From the NCBI RefSeq assembly GCF_900102335.1, contig NZ_FNBM01000004.1:62001-126000 (forward strand): a stretch of DNA of 64,000 nucleotides, read 5' to 3'. The DNA comes from Phytopseudomonas seleniipraecipitans. GTDB lineage: Bacteria; Pseudomonadota; Gammaproteobacteria; Pseudomonadales; Pseudomonadaceae. How positions within the stretch are numbered: position 1 is the first letter of the stretch; each line of letters begins with the position of its first letter. The notes below the pieces were generated by a model that worked only from the letters and a program-made list of their open reading frames with translations, had not been told where the DNA came from and did no database searches. Below, in pieces: positions 46,652 through 55,683 of this stretch. Made by a program: the position numbers and the translations under genes.

Positions 46652-47224
46652 TTATTTGCTGCCCAGCGCCTCGCCGATCCCATAAAAATGACCACCGGCC
46701 ACATGATGGATGCTGCGCCAAGCGGGATCGGCCTCTTCGAAGTGCCAGCGGCCGTCGTGGAAAACCCGCGAGTCCGCCCAAGCACCGATTACTTCGCCGA
46801 TGAACAGGTCATACGCCTGCTGGTTATGGGGTTCAGCGATCAGGCGGCAGGCCAGCCAGGCTGAGCAACCCGCCACGAACGGCAGGTCGTGGTCACCCAG
46901 GCCGAAGCACTCGACGCCGACACTGGCCAGCTTGGCCGGCTCGTCATTGAGGCTCCGTGTACCGACCTGGTGAGTCAGCTCCAGCTGCGCGACCGTGGGC
47001 ACCTGGATGACGAACAGGCCGCTGCGCTCGACCAGCACGCGCGTTGCGGTGATCTTGTCCAGCACCACGGTGAGCTTGGGCGGATCGAAATCCAGGGCAC
47101 AGACCCAGGCGGCCGCCATCACATCGTCGACACCGTCGTGCCGTGCCGAAACCAGTACCGTGGGGCCGTGGTTAATCAGTCGGTAGGCCCTGTCGAGGCT
47201 AACGGGCTTGATCGGGTTATGCAT
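46652..47224 (-). CDS. Flavin reductase family protein
   Basis: 190 residues of the FMN-binding split-barrel (flavin reductase-like) family: GPTVLVSARHDGVDDVMAAA, DFDPPKLTVVLDKITATRVL, RSGLFVIQVPTVAQ and LACRLIAEPHNQQAYDLFIG. Probably binds FMN and reduces a flavin or other acceptor with NAD(P)H. ATG 47224 has AGAGAGG 6 bases upstream and gives the family N-terminus. Confidence 0.85.
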   Translation of the reverse strand: MHNPIKPVSLDRAYRLINHGPTVLVSARHDGVDDVMAAAWVCALDFDPPKLTVVLDKITATRVLVERSGLFVIQVPTVAQLELTHQVGTRSLNDEPAKLASVGVECFGLGDHDLPFVAGCSAWLACRLIAEPHNQQAYDLFIGEVIGAWADSRVFHDGRWHFEEADPAWRSIHHVAGGHFYGIGEALGSK

Positions 47225-47452
47225 GACGAACCTCTCTGAAAGACCAGAGCGCCACTTTACAGCATCACATGGCATGTCTCCGGCGCTACCCATGTGCCGA
47301 GCGCGCCCGGAACAACTTGAGCGAGCGGACTGCCCCTAACGCCTCCAGCACACTAGAATCGATGCCCGTGCCTGGCTTTGATAGCCACCAACCTATTCGG
47401 GCGCCGCGTGACGCAGCACGTCACCCGCCTGTCAGCTAACAGTGGTGAGACC

Positions 47453-49162
47453 ATGATCGAGGTAACCGAAGCTTCCATCGCCCAACTGCGCGCCGCGCTC
47501 GAATCCGGCCGTACCACAGCCGTCGAGTTGGTCAATGCTTACCTCGCCAGGATCGACGCCTACGATGGTCCACAGACGGCTACCGCACTCAATGCGGTGG
47601 TGGTGCGCAACCCGGATGCCGTGCGCGAAGCCGAAGCGTCCGATGGCCGCCGGGCGCGCGGCGAGACGTTAAGCCCACTCGATGGCATCCCCTATACGGC
47701 CAAGGACAGTTACCTGGTCAAGGGGATGACCGCCGCCTCCGGCAGCCCGGCCTTCAAGGACCTGGTTGCCTATCGCGATGCCTTCACGGTCGAACGGCTG
47801 CGCGCGGCGGGTGCCATCTGCCTGGGCAAGACCAACATGCCACCGATGGCCAATGGCGGCATGCAGCGCGGCGTATATGGTCGCGCCGAAAGTCCGTACA
47901 ACCCGGATTACCTCACCGCGCCCTTTGCCTCGGGCTCGTCGAACGGTGCCGGCACCGCTACGGCAGCAAGTTTCGCCGCATTCGGCCTGGCCGAGGAAAC
48001 CTGGTCGAGCGGTCGCGGGCCGGCGTCCAACAACGGCCTGTGCGCCTATACGCCGTCACGCGGGGTGATCTCGGTGCGCGGCAACTGGCCGCTGACCCCG
48101 ACCATGGACGTGGTTGTGCCCTACGCGCGCAATATGGCCGACCTGCTCGAGGTGCTGGATGTAATCGTCGCCGATGACGCCGATACCCGCGGCGACTTGT
48201 GGCGCTTGCAGCACTGGGTGCCGATTCCCAAAGCGTCGTCGGTCAGGCCCGCTGCTTACCAGGCATTGGCCGCAGGTGCAGCGGCGCTCGCTGGTAAGCG
48301 CTTCGGCGTGCCACGTATGTTTATCAACGCCGATCCCGACGCAGGCACCAGCGAATCGCCAGGCATCGGCGGCCCGACCGGGCAGCGCATCCACACTCGC
48401 GCCTCGGTGATCGCCCTATGGGAAAACGCCCGTCAGGCGCTGGAGGCCGCCGGCGCTAACGTAGTCGAGGTGGATTTCCCGCTGGTTTCCAACTGCGAGG
48501 GCGATCGCCCAGGCGCGCCGACTGTGTACAACCGCGGGATGGTTTCCAGGGAGTTTCTGCATGACGAGTTGTGGGAGCTGTCCGGTTGGGCCTTCGACGA
48601 TTTCCTGCGTGCGAATGGCGACCCCAAGCTGAACCGCCTGGCCGATGTCGACGGCCCGCTGATTTTCCCCCACGACCCCGGCACCCTGCCGAACCGCGAG
48701 GACGACCTCGCTGCTGGCATGGATGAATACGTGCGCATGGCCCAGCGCGGGATCACACCTTGGAACGAGATTGCCACGCTGCCCGATGGGCTGCGCGGCC
48801 TGGAGAAAACCCGGCAGATCGATCTCGAGCAGTGGATGGAACAGCTGGGGCTGGACGCCGTGCTGTTCCCCACCGTTGCCGATGTGGGCCCGGCAGACGC
48901 CGATGTAAACCCGGCCTCTGCGGATATCGCCTGGAGCAATGGTGTGTGGGTCGCCAACGGCAACCTCGCCATTCGCCACCTCGGCGTGCCGACGGTCACC
49001 GTGCCGATGGGCGTGATGACGGATATCGGCATGCCGGTCGGGCTGACCTTTGCCGGCCGCGCCTACGACGATTCGGCGTTGCTAAAGCTGGCCTGCGCTT
49101 ACGAGTCCACCGGCTCGAAACGGCAGATTCCGCCACGTACACCGCCATTGTCGAAGGACTGA
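47453..49162 (+). CDS. Amidase (amidase signature family)
   Basis: 569-residue amide hydrolase with the Ser-Ser-Lys triad: Lys in PYTAKDSYLVKG, cis-Ser in ASGSSNGAGTATAA, nucleophile Ser in EETWSSGRGPASNNG. Longer than simple amidases, with an insert around residues 255-400. Substrate cannot be told; no urea or indoleacetamide genes lie nearby. ATG 47453 follows GGTGAGA and starts at the family N-terminus (IEVTEASIAQLRAALESG). Confidence 0.88.
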   Translation: MIEVTEASIAQLRAALESGRTTAVELVNAYLARIDAYDGPQTATALNAVVVRNPDAVREAEASDGRRARGETLSPLDGIPYTAKDSYLVKGMTAASGSPAFKDLVAYRDAFTVERLRAAGAICLGKTNMPPMANGGMQRGVYGRAESPYNPDYLTAPFASGSSNGAGTATAASFAAFGLAEETWSSGRGPASNNGLCAYTPSRGVISVRGNWPLTPTMDVVVPYARNMADLLEVLDVIVADDADTRGDLWRLQHWVPIPKASSVRPAAYQALAAGAAALAGKRFGVPRMFINADPDAGTSESPGIGGPTGQRIHTRASVIALWENARQALEAAGANVVEVDFPLVSNCEGDRPGAPTVYNRGMVSREFLHDELWELSGWAFDDFLRANGDPKLNRLADVDGPLIFPHDPGTLPNREDDLAAGMDEYVRMAQRGITPWNEIATLPDGLRGLEKTRQIDLEQWMEQLGLDAVLFPTVADVGPADADVNPASADIAWSNGVWVANGNLAIRHLGVPTVTVPMGVMTDIGMPVGLTFAGRAYDDSALLKLACAYESTGSKRQIPPRTPPLSKD

Positions 49163-49345
49163 TCGGTCCGCGGGGCCGGCGCGGAGCGGCCGGTCTTGCA
49201 GCCCTCTCCACACCTGGCCTGAGCGCAGTTGAGTTGCACCAAGGCTCTTGCATGAGCATATCGACTGACAGCCAGTCGAATAATGCGCTTTGCCGGCGTG
49301 CCGGCCAGACGCACACTTGCAGGTTGTTGAATGGAAGAAAGCGCG

Positions 49346-50095
49346 ATGGCGAAAAACACGCGTGCCATAAACCAGGAGCGGTACGTGCCAAGCAGTGATA
49401 AAGATCTGGAAGCGATTAACCTGTCCATCGCCTGGGCTGGCTTCAAGCAGTTCCTACCGATTTCGGCATTTGTGGTGCTGTTCGGCTTGGCGTTCGGGCT
49501 TGCCGCGACCCAGACCGGGCTGGGCACCGCGACCAGCTTGAGCATGAGTGCGCTGGTGTTTGCTGGTGCATCGCAGTTCGCCGCGCTGGATATGTGGGGC
49601 ACTCATATCCCACTGGTGCCTCTGGCACTGACCGTGTTCGCAATCAACGCCCGCCACCTGCTGATGGGCGCCACGCTGTATCCCTGGCTGCGTAATCTGC
49701 CACCCGCCAAACGTTACGGCGTCATGTTCGTGGCGTCTGACGCCAACTGGGCGATGTCGATGCAGGCCTTCAGCCGCGGCGAACCCGGGCTCGGCCTGCT
49801 CCTCGGCGGCGGCTTGGCACTCTGGGCCTCCTGGCTGCTGGGCACCTGGCTGGGTATCTACTTCGGCAGCGCCATCGATGACCCGGTGAGTTTCGGCCTG
49901 GACATGGTGATGGGCTGCTTCCTGCTGGCCATGGTCGTTGGCGGCCAGAAGAACCTGCGCATGCTGATCATCTGGGCACTCGCCGCCGCCGCTTCGCTTC
50001 TCGCCTACTGGTACCTGCCCAGCAACAGCCATGTGGTGGTCGGCGCGCTGGCGGGTGGCCTGCTCGGCGCGCTGTGGATGGAGAAAAAAGCATGA
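49346..50095 (+). CDS. azlC: Branched-chain amino acid exporter, large subunit AzlC
   Basis: 249-residue inner-membrane permease of the LIV-E family: FLPISAFVVLFGLAFGLAAT, ALVFAGASQFAALDMWG, AINARHLLMGATLYPWLR and GLDMVMGCFLLAMVVG, about seven helices. Works with the small AzlD subunit. ATG 49346 has GGAAG upstream; ATG 49331 is possible. Its stop overlaps the azlD start. Confidence 0.92.
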   Translation: MAKNTRAINQERYVPSSDKDLEAINLSIAWAGFKQFLPISAFVVLFGLAFGLAATQTGLGTATSLSMSALVFAGASQFAALDMWGTHIPLVPLALTVFAINARHLLMGATLYPWLRNLPPAKRYGVMFVASDANWAMSMQAFSRGEPGLGLLLGGGLALWASWLLGTWLGIYFGSAIDDPVSFGLDMVMGCFLLAMVVGGQKNLRMLIIWALAAAASLLAYWYLPSNSHVVVGALAGGLLGALWMEKKA

Positions 50096-50406
50096 TGATC
50101 GAATCAGCCGGTCACGGCGCCCTGATCGTGGTTGCCGTTATGGCGGTGGTCACGCTTGCCACACGCTGGGGCGGAATTTTCGTCATGTCATTCGTGCCGA
50201 TAAATACCCGGACTCAGCAATTCATCAACGCCATGTCCGGATCGGTACTGGTTGCGCTGCTGGCGCCCCTGGCGCTGGAAGGTGACAGCGGTGCACGGCT
50301 GGCTCTGCTGACCACCGCCGTCGTCATGTTGCTGGTCAAGAAACCGCTGCCGGCAATTGCTGCGGGGATACTGGTGGCTGGCATCGTGCGGCACGTCATC
50401 GCCTGA
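50092..50406 (+). CDS. azlD: Branched-chain amino acid exporter, small subunit AzlD
   Basis: 104-residue membrane protein with about four helices (ALIVVAVMAVVTLATRWGGI, SVLVALLAPLALEG, LTTAVVMLLVKKPLPAIAAG). ATG 50092 overlaps the azlC stop (ATGA), so the two subunits are translationally coupled. Confidence 0.92.
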   Translation: MMIESAGHGALIVVAVMAVVTLATRWGGIFVMSFVPINTRTQQFINAMSGSVLVALLAPLALEGDSGARLALLTTAVVMLLVKKPLPAIAAGILVAGIVRHVIA

Positions 50407-50520
50407 GCGGTAGCCATCATCAGCACGTTTGAAGCAACAAAGCGTCAACCAGAGACCGGTATATCCGCAGCCCCGGACGCCCTAGAGTGCTGCCATTGGT
50501 ATTTCCCGAGGGCGTCGACC

Positions 50521-51201
50521 ATGGCATCGATTCGTTTCCAGTACATATTTGATCCGCTGTGCGGCTGGTGCTATGCAAGCTCGCCTGCACTGGCTGCACT
50601 CACCCAAGAGTGGCCGGCGCAGCTCGATCTGTTGCCCAGCGGGATGTTCTCGGGCGCTGGTGCTCGGCCCATGTCCGCCGACTGGGCTGCCTACGCCTGG
50701 AGCAACGATCAGCGCATCGCGACGGCCACCGGCGAGGTATTCAGCGACGCGTACCATGATCAGGTGCTGCTGGACGGCAGCACGCCGTTCGACTCCACGG
50801 CCATCAACTTGGCTCTGACAGCGGTTCGACAAATCAGCAGCGAACTGGAACCCACGCTGCTCAGGCATCTGCAACTGGCCAGGTACGTGGCGGGCCGGAA
50901 CACCTCCAGCGCCCAGGTCGTCGCAGAGGTCACTGCCGCAGCTCTCAACGATGCAGGCCATGCCGTTGAAGCTACGCAACTCAGCCAGCGCCTGGAGACA
51001 GACTCGACACTGGCTCAGCAGACCGACGCACGTATCCGCTCGACTCGACAGTTGATGAGCCGCCTCGGCATTCGCGGTGTGCCACAACTGCTGGCTGAAG
51101 TAGATGGCAAGCTGCACACCATCCCATCGACTGCTCTGTATCAGGGACGCGACGTCCTGCTGAACGAGCTTCACACAAGGTTCAGCGGCGCGCTGGGCTG
51201 A
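50521..51201 (+). CDS. DsbA family thioredoxin-fold protein
   Basis: 226 residues with no signal peptide, so cytosolic. Redox motif CGWC (14-17) in FDPLCGWCYASSPAL, a DsbA-type helical insert, and the cis-Pro loop GIRGVPQLL. Resembles the FrnE/2-hydroxychromene isomerase-like branch of the family rather than periplasmic DsbA. Substrate unknown. ATG 50521. Confidence 0.87.
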   Translation: MASIRFQYIFDPLCGWCYASSPALAALTQEWPAQLDLLPSGMFSGAGARPMSADWAAYAWSNDQRIATATGEVFSDAYHDQVLLDGSTPFDSTAINLALTAVRQISSELEPTLLRHLQLARYVAGRNTSSAQVVAEVTAAALNDAGHAVEATQLSQRLETDSTLAQQTDARIRSTRQLMSRLGIRGVPQLLAEVDGKLHTIPSTALYQGRDVLLNELHTRFSGALG

Positions 51202-51398
51202 TCATTGGTTGCTCTGTGTCTGCTGATGAGTCCGCCAGGCAGCACGGCGGGCAGCAATAGCCATGTGATCGGGCTAATGGCCACGCGCGCTGATCCAGGG
51301 CACGCTCGCCTCAGACCGGTATTAATGGCCGGTTCATGCTCGAACAAGCGGCAGCCACAGGGTGATCAAACCGCGCGCAGACTAGCGTGCATCTGCGT

Positions 51399-51965
51399 CT
51401 ACTTGGCGACTGCCGGTGGCAAGGTCGCGAGAATCTGCTCACGGCACAGGTCAAGAATCTCCTGCGCCAGCGCGCTGTCGTCCGGGCAGGCGCGCGACAG
51501 CACGATGGCGCCCACCGCATGCGCCATGGTGTTGATCTTCCTGGCTCGTTCCTCACGCTCCGAATCGCCGTCGAGTTCGGTGGCGCCCAGCTGGCGTTCA
51601 ATGCCAGCGGCGAAGGTCTCCTTGACGAAAGCTGGCTGACGCGACGCATCGGCACACAGCGCGGCCAGGGTGCAGCCTTGGCCGGGGCCATCGCGGTGCT
51701 CACGCGACACGTAATACTTCACGAAGGCGGCCAGATCGATGCCTTGGCTTTCCTCGGCTGACTGCGCGAGCCCGTGTACCGCCGCTTCTGCCATCAAATC
51801 TGCCTTCGAACCGAAATGCTTGTAGAAGCCGCCGTGGGTAAATCCCGCGGCCCCCATCAGATCGGCGATGCCGATTCCATCGTAACCATGTTCGCGAAAC
51901 AGCTTCGATGCCGTCTCGACGATGTGTGCACGGTTCGCCTGCACCTGCGCTTTGCTGACTTTCAC
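51399..51965 (-). CDS. TetR/AcrR family regulator
   Basis: 188 residues: N-terminal helix-turn-helix (ANRAHIVETASKLFREHGYD, IGIADLMGAAGFTHGGFYKH, FGSKADLMAEA) and a ligand-binding domain with a cysteine (GCTLAALCADASRQ). Divergent from an ene-reductase gene across a dyad operator, the same layout as nemR-nemA, so it likely represses that cluster and responds to electrophiles. ATG 51965. Confidence 0.9.
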   Translation of the reverse strand: MKVSKAQVQANRAHIVETASKLFREHGYDGIGIADLMGAAGFTHGGFYKHFGSKADLMAEAAVHGLAQSAEESQGIDLAAFVKYYVSREHRDGPGQGCTLAALCADASRQPAFVKETFAAGIERQLGATELDGDSEREERARKINTMAHAVGAIVLSRACPDDSALAQEILDLCREQILATLPPAVAK

Positions 51966-52037
51966 GGCGTGGCCTCGCTTGAACTGAGCTCAATACAAGC
52001 GGCAATCCTACATTGATGTCGACCAAAATCAAAACCA

Positions 52038-52066
52038 TTGACTATTATGATTACAAACATAATCAT
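52038..52066 (+). promoter_or_regulatory. Ene-reductase promoter with overlapping dyad operator
   Basis: ATGATTA-CAAACA-TAATCAT (52047-52066) is a perfect 7-bp dyad. TTGACT (52038-52043) with TAATCA (52060-52065, 16-base spacer) gives a promoter that the operator would block. It is the likely TetR-type site. Confidence 0.65.
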
Positions 52067-52111
52067 TAAAGCGACTGCATCAAACCGCTTTCCCCATCAC
52101 AGAGGCATGAC

Positions 52112-53191
52112 ATGACTGACCAACCGATTTTCGAACCTTTCACCCTCGGTGCGCTGACCCTCGACAATCGCATTGTCATGGCGCCACTGACCCGCAACCG
52201 TGCCGGCAAGGGCCTGGTGCCCAGCGAGCTGGCAGCCACCTATTACGCCCAGCGCGCCTCGGCGGGCCTGATCATCAGCGAAGCCACGCAGGTCTCCGCC
52301 CAGGCTCAGGGTTATCAGGACACCCCCGGTCTCTACACGGCCGAACAGATCGCCGGCTGGCGCAAGGTGACCGATGCGGTGCACGCCAAAGGCGGACGCA
52401 TTTTCGTGCAGCTGTGGCACGTGGGCCGTGTCTCGCACGTCGACCTGCAGCCTGGCGGCAACGCCCCGGTGGCGCCATCGGCTATCCGTGCCGCTACCAA
52501 GACATTCGTCAACAATGGCTTCCACGATGTATCCGAACCCCGTGCGCTGGAACTCGATGAACTGCCGGCCCTCGTCGAGGACTTCCGCCAGGCTGCTGCC
52601 AACGCGATAGCCGCCGGCTTCGACGGCGTCGAAGTGCACGGCGCCAATGGCTACCTGCTCGAGCAGTTCGTCAAGGATGGCGCCAACCAGCGCACCGACC
52701 GCTACGGCGGTACCATCGAAAACCGTGCCCGCCTGCTGCTGGAGGTGACCGCCGCGGTGGCCAAGGAAATCGGCGCTGAGCGCACCGGTGTGCGCATCTC
52801 GCCGGTTTCGCCAGCATCGGATATCAGCTGCAGCGATCCGCAGCCTCAGTACGACTACATCGTCGAGCAACTCAACGCCCTCGGTGTGGTGTACCTGCAT
52901 GTGGTGGAAGGCGCTACCGGAGGCCCGCGCGATGTCGCACCGTTCGATTACGACGCGCTGCGCAGCCGCTTCAAGCAGGTTTACCTGGCCAACAACGGCT
53001 ATGACCTGGACCTGGCCACCGACCGAATCGCCCAAGGCAAAACCGATCTGGTCGCCTTCGGTCGTGCCTTCATCAGCAACCCGGATCTGGTCGAGCGGCT
53101 CAGCGCCAATGCGCCGCTCGCGCCCCTGGACCCCGCCACCCTGTATGGCGGCGGCGCGAAGGGCTACACCGACTACCCCGCACTGACTTGA
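52112..53191 (+). CDS. Old Yellow Enzyme family ene-reductase (NemA-like)
   Basis: FMN enzyme that reduces activated C=C bonds and some nitro compounds with NAD(P)H. 359 residues in a TIM barrel: IVMAPLTRNRAG, the substrate-binding His/Asn in VEVHGANGYLLEQF, then KDGANQRTDRYGGTIENRA and DLVAFGRAFISNPDL. First gene after the TetR operator, followed by an SDR and a dehydrogenase. Confidence 0.93.
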   Translation: MTDQPIFEPFTLGALTLDNRIVMAPLTRNRAGKGLVPSELAATYYAQRASAGLIISEATQVSAQAQGYQDTPGLYTAEQIAGWRKVTDAVHAKGGRIFVQLWHVGRVSHVDLQPGGNAPVAPSAIRAATKTFVNNGFHDVSEPRALELDELPALVEDFRQAAANAIAAGFDGVEVHGANGYLLEQFVKDGANQRTDRYGGTIENRARLLLEVTAAVAKEIGAERTGVRISPVSPASDISCSDPQPQYDYIVEQLNALGVVYLHVVEGATGGPRDVAPFDYDALRSRFKQVYLANNGYDLDLATDRIAQGKTDLVAFGRAFISNPDLVERLSANAPLAPLDPATLYGGGAKGYTDYPALT

Positions 53192-53268
53192 ACCACCCGG
53201 CTTCCACACGCAGGAGCCGCACTGCCTGGCAGGCGGCCCGATTCAGTCCCCCCATCAAGGCACTTCCC

Positions 53269-54057
53269 ATGACTACGCTCCCAACTGTTCTGATCACCGG
53301 CGCCTCTTCGGGCATCGGCGCTGTGTATGCCGACCGCTTCGCCCGTCGCGGCCACAATCTCGTCCTGGTCGCCCGTGACAAGGGCCGCCTGGATACCCTG
53401 GCAGCACGCCTACAGGCAGAAACCGGGGTTACCGTCGATGTGCTGCGCGCCGACCTGACGCAAGCTGGCGACCTGGCCGCCGTCGAGGCCCGCCTGCGTG
53501 AGGACGCCAGCATCGGCATCCTGATCAACAACGCCGGCCTGGCCCAGGCCGGCGCGTTCGTGACCCAGGACGCACAGGCTGTCGACCGGCTGATTTCCCT
53601 GAACATCACCGCCCTGACGCGGCTGGCCAATGCCATTGCACCGCGCTTTGCACAAGCCGGCGAAGGCGCGATCGTCAACCTGGGTTCAGTGGTCGGCCTG
53701 TCACCCGAATTCGGCATGAGTATTTACGGGGCGGCAAAGGCCTACGTGCTGTTCCTGTCCCAAGGCCTGAGCCTGGAACTGGCGCCCAAGGGCGTGTACG
53801 TGCAGGCGGTACTGCCCGCCGCGACCCGCACCGAGATCTGGGAGCGCGCCGGCATCGACATCAACACGCTGCCTGAGGTGATGGAAGTCGGCGAGCTGGT
53901 CGATGCCGCACTGGTCGGTTTCGACCGCCGCGAACTGGTCACCATCCCGCCGCTGCACGTCGCCGAGCGCTGGGAGGCACTGGACACCGCGCGCAAGCTG
54001 CTGCTCTCCGACATCCGTATGACCAATGCGGCCGAACGTTACCGGACAACCGGCTGA
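53269..54057 (+). CDS. SDR family oxidoreductase
   Basis: 262 residues, classical short-chain dehydrogenase: cofactor-binding TGASSGIGAVYADRFARRG, NNAGLA, and catalytic Ser/Tyr/Lys with SIYGAAKAYVLFLSQG. Arg in LVLVARDKGRL suggests NADP(H). ATG 53269 gives the normal Rossmann start. 77 bases after the ene-reductase, probably one operon; substrate unknown. Confidence 0.9.
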   Translation: MTTLPTVLITGASSGIGAVYADRFARRGHNLVLVARDKGRLDTLAARLQAETGVTVDVLRADLTQAGDLAAVEARLREDASIGILINNAGLAQAGAFVTQDAQAVDRLISLNITALTRLANAIAPRFAQAGEGAIVNLGSVVGLSPEFGMSIYGAAKAYVLFLSQGLSLELAPKGVYVQAVLPAATRTEIWERAGIDINTLPEVMEVGELVDAALVGFDRRELVTIPPLHVAERWEALDTARKLLLSDIRMTNAAERYRTTG

Positions 54058-54158
54058 TCGAAGCCACGCCTCCATGAACGCGCTCATCCCTGCCCAAACC
54101 CAGGGCTACAACGCTGCACCGAACCGCTTGGTGAGGATGAGCGCAACAACTTTCGCCG

Positions 54159-54428
54159 ACCGCGGCCGGCCCGTCTGCATTCTTGCGTCAGCGTGAGGCC
54201 ATCAAGGCCTGGGGGTGAGCAACTGCCACAGGACCTGTGCCGCATCCGTATTCCGGTGCTGATGGCCAACGGTGACCACGACATCATGGCTCCCACGACG
54301 CTGAGCCGTGAGCTGGCGGATCGGCTACCGGACGCCCGGCTGGTCATCCACCTGGACACCGGACATGGCTCGATCTTCCAGTACCCGGCGATTTCGTGGC
54401 CCGCGTCCTGGCGTTTCTGCATGAATGA
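54159..54428 (+). pseudogene. Remnant of an alpha/beta hydrolase gene
   Basis: Three frames must be joined to read the C-terminal third of an alpha/beta hydrolase: AFLRQREAIKAWG, then after a +1 shift in the G5 run 54211-54215 QLPQDLCRIRIPVLMANGDHD and LVIHLDTGHGSIFQYPA, then after a -1 shift near 54388 DFVARVLAFLHE and a stop. The Asp and His of the triad remain but the N-terminal two-thirds with the nucleophile is missing. Not functional. Confidence 0.8.
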
Positions 54429-54467
54429 CCTTACCGACTGCCCCCTGAACACCAAGGAATCCGCCCT

Positions 54468-55469
54468 GTGAAAGCTTTCATCATTGACCGTTATGCCAAG
54501 AAGGAAGTCGGGCGGATTGCCGATGTTCCCGAGCCGGACATGCAGGACACCGATGTGCTGGTCCAGGTGCATGCCGCCAGTGTGAACCTGCTGGATGCCA
54601 AGATCAGGTCGGGCGAGTTCAAGCTGATTCTGCCCTACCGCATGCCGCTGACGCTCGGCAACGACCTCGCCGGTACGGTGCTCAGAGTCGGCGCGAGCGT
54701 CACGCGCTTCAAGGCCGGCGACGAAGTCTACGCACGGCCTGACCAGGATCGTATCGGCAGCTTCGCCGAACGCATCGCCGTAAGGGAAGACGCACTGGCA
54801 CTCAAGCCGACCAACCTGTCCATGGAGGAGGCAGCCAGCGTTCCGCTGGTGGCGCTGACGGCCTGGCAGGTGCTCGTCGAAACGGCACAACTGAAGAAAG
54901 GCCAGAGAGTACTGATTCATGCAGGTTCCGGCGGCGTCGGCACCCTGGCCATCCAACTCGCCAAACACCTGGGCGCCTTTGTCGCCACCACCACCAGCAC
55001 GAGCAACGTCGAGTGGGTAAAGGCGCTGGGCGCAGATGTGGTGATCGATTACCGCCAGCAGGACTTTGCCGCCGAATTAAGCGGCTACGACGTGGTGCTC
55101 AACAGCCTCGGCAACGACGTGCTGAAGAAATCGCTGCAGGTACTCAAGCCTGGCGGCCAGCTGATTTCTATCTCCGGCCCGCCCACACCCGAATTCGCCA
55201 CCGAGCAAGGGCTGCGCTGGCCGCTGAAACTGGTGATGCGTCTGCTGAGCCGCCGCATCCGTAAACAGGCCAAGCAGCGCAGCGTGCGCTATTCCTTCGT
55301 GTTCATGCGGGCCGAGGGCACGCAACTGAGCGCAATCACCACGCTGATCGAAGCGGGCGCCATCCGCCCGGTGGTCGAACAGGTTCTACCGTTCGAGGCC
55401 ACGGCCGAAGCCTTGGCCCACGTTGTTAGCGGCCGCGCGAAAGGCAAGATCGTCGTCAAGATGCGATGA
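54468..55469 (+). CDS. Zinc-type (quinone oxidoreductase-like) MDR dehydrogenase
   Basis: 333-residue medium-chain dehydrogenase/reductase without the structural zinc cysteines, so quinone-oxidoreductase-like. GroES-like N-terminal part (PEPDMQDTDVLVQVHAASVN, GNDLAGTVLRVGASV) and Rossmann domain (VLIHAGSGGVGTLAIQLAKH). Start GTG 54468 with AAGGAA before it. End of the redox cluster; a strong terminator follows. Confidence 0.9.
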   Translation: MKAFIIDRYAKKEVGRIADVPEPDMQDTDVLVQVHAASVNLLDAKIRSGEFKLILPYRMPLTLGNDLAGTVLRVGASVTRFKAGDEVYARPDQDRIGSFAERIAVREDALALKPTNLSMEEAASVPLVALTAWQVLVETAQLKKGQRVLIHAGSGGVGTLAIQLAKHLGAFVATTTSTSNVEWVKALGADVVIDYRQQDFAAELSGYDVVLNSLGNDVLKKSLQVLKPGGQLISISGPPTPEFATEQGLRWPLKLVMRLLSRRIRKQAKQRSVRYSFVFMRAEGTQLSAITTLIEAGAIRPVVEQVLPFEATAEALAHVVSGRAKGKIVVKMR

Positions 55470-55499
55470 ACGCAGCCTTGGCGCCGCTCAACACACAAC

Positions 55500-55527
55500 A
55501 AAAAGCCCGCTCGAAAGCGGGCTTTTT
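55500..55527. terminator. Bidirectional rho-independent terminator
   Basis: AAAAAGCCCGC, loop TCGAAA, GCGGGCTTTTT; ends the dehydrogenase cluster on the plus strand and the tRNA-Thr transcript on the minus strand. Confidence 0.92.
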
Positions 55528-55537
55528 GTTGTGCAGA

Positions 55538-55613
55538 TGGTGCCGGAGATAGGAATCGAACCTACGACCTTCGCGTTACGAGTGCGCTGCTCTACCGACT
55601 GAGCTACACCGGC
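55538..55613 (-). tRNA. tRNA-Thr (anticodon CGT)
   Basis: 76 nt with encoded CCA; 5' GCCGGTG pairs with the 3' arm. Loop CTCGTAA gives anticodon CGT; the T-arm has GGTTCGATTCC. Very close to E. coli thrW. One A-C mismatch at the base of the anticodon loop. Confidence 0.95.
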
Positions 55614-55622
55614 GGGGGAGTT

Positions 55623-55650
55623 AATTTAGCAGCCTGCTGGCGCCGCTCAA
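55623..55650 (-). promoter_or_regulatory. Sigma-70-type promoter of tRNA-Thr
   Basis: Minus strand TTGAGC, 16-base spacer, TAAATT, ending 10 bases before the tRNA. Confidence 0.5.
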
Positions 55651-55683
55651 GCAATTTTTGAGGCGCCAGACGGGCCGCAGGAT

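Noticed and set aside
48001..48060. Amidase nucleophile region (ETWSSGRGPAS) as an unusual active site
   Set aside because: It differs from the common GGSIR form, but the serine is in place and I recall this variant in other pseudomonad amidases.
51966..55470. TetR-ene-reductase-SDR-dehydrogenase cluster as a new pathway
   Set aside because: Similar redox clusters under TetR control are common in Pseudomonas; only the decayed hydrolase and the operator were kept as observations.
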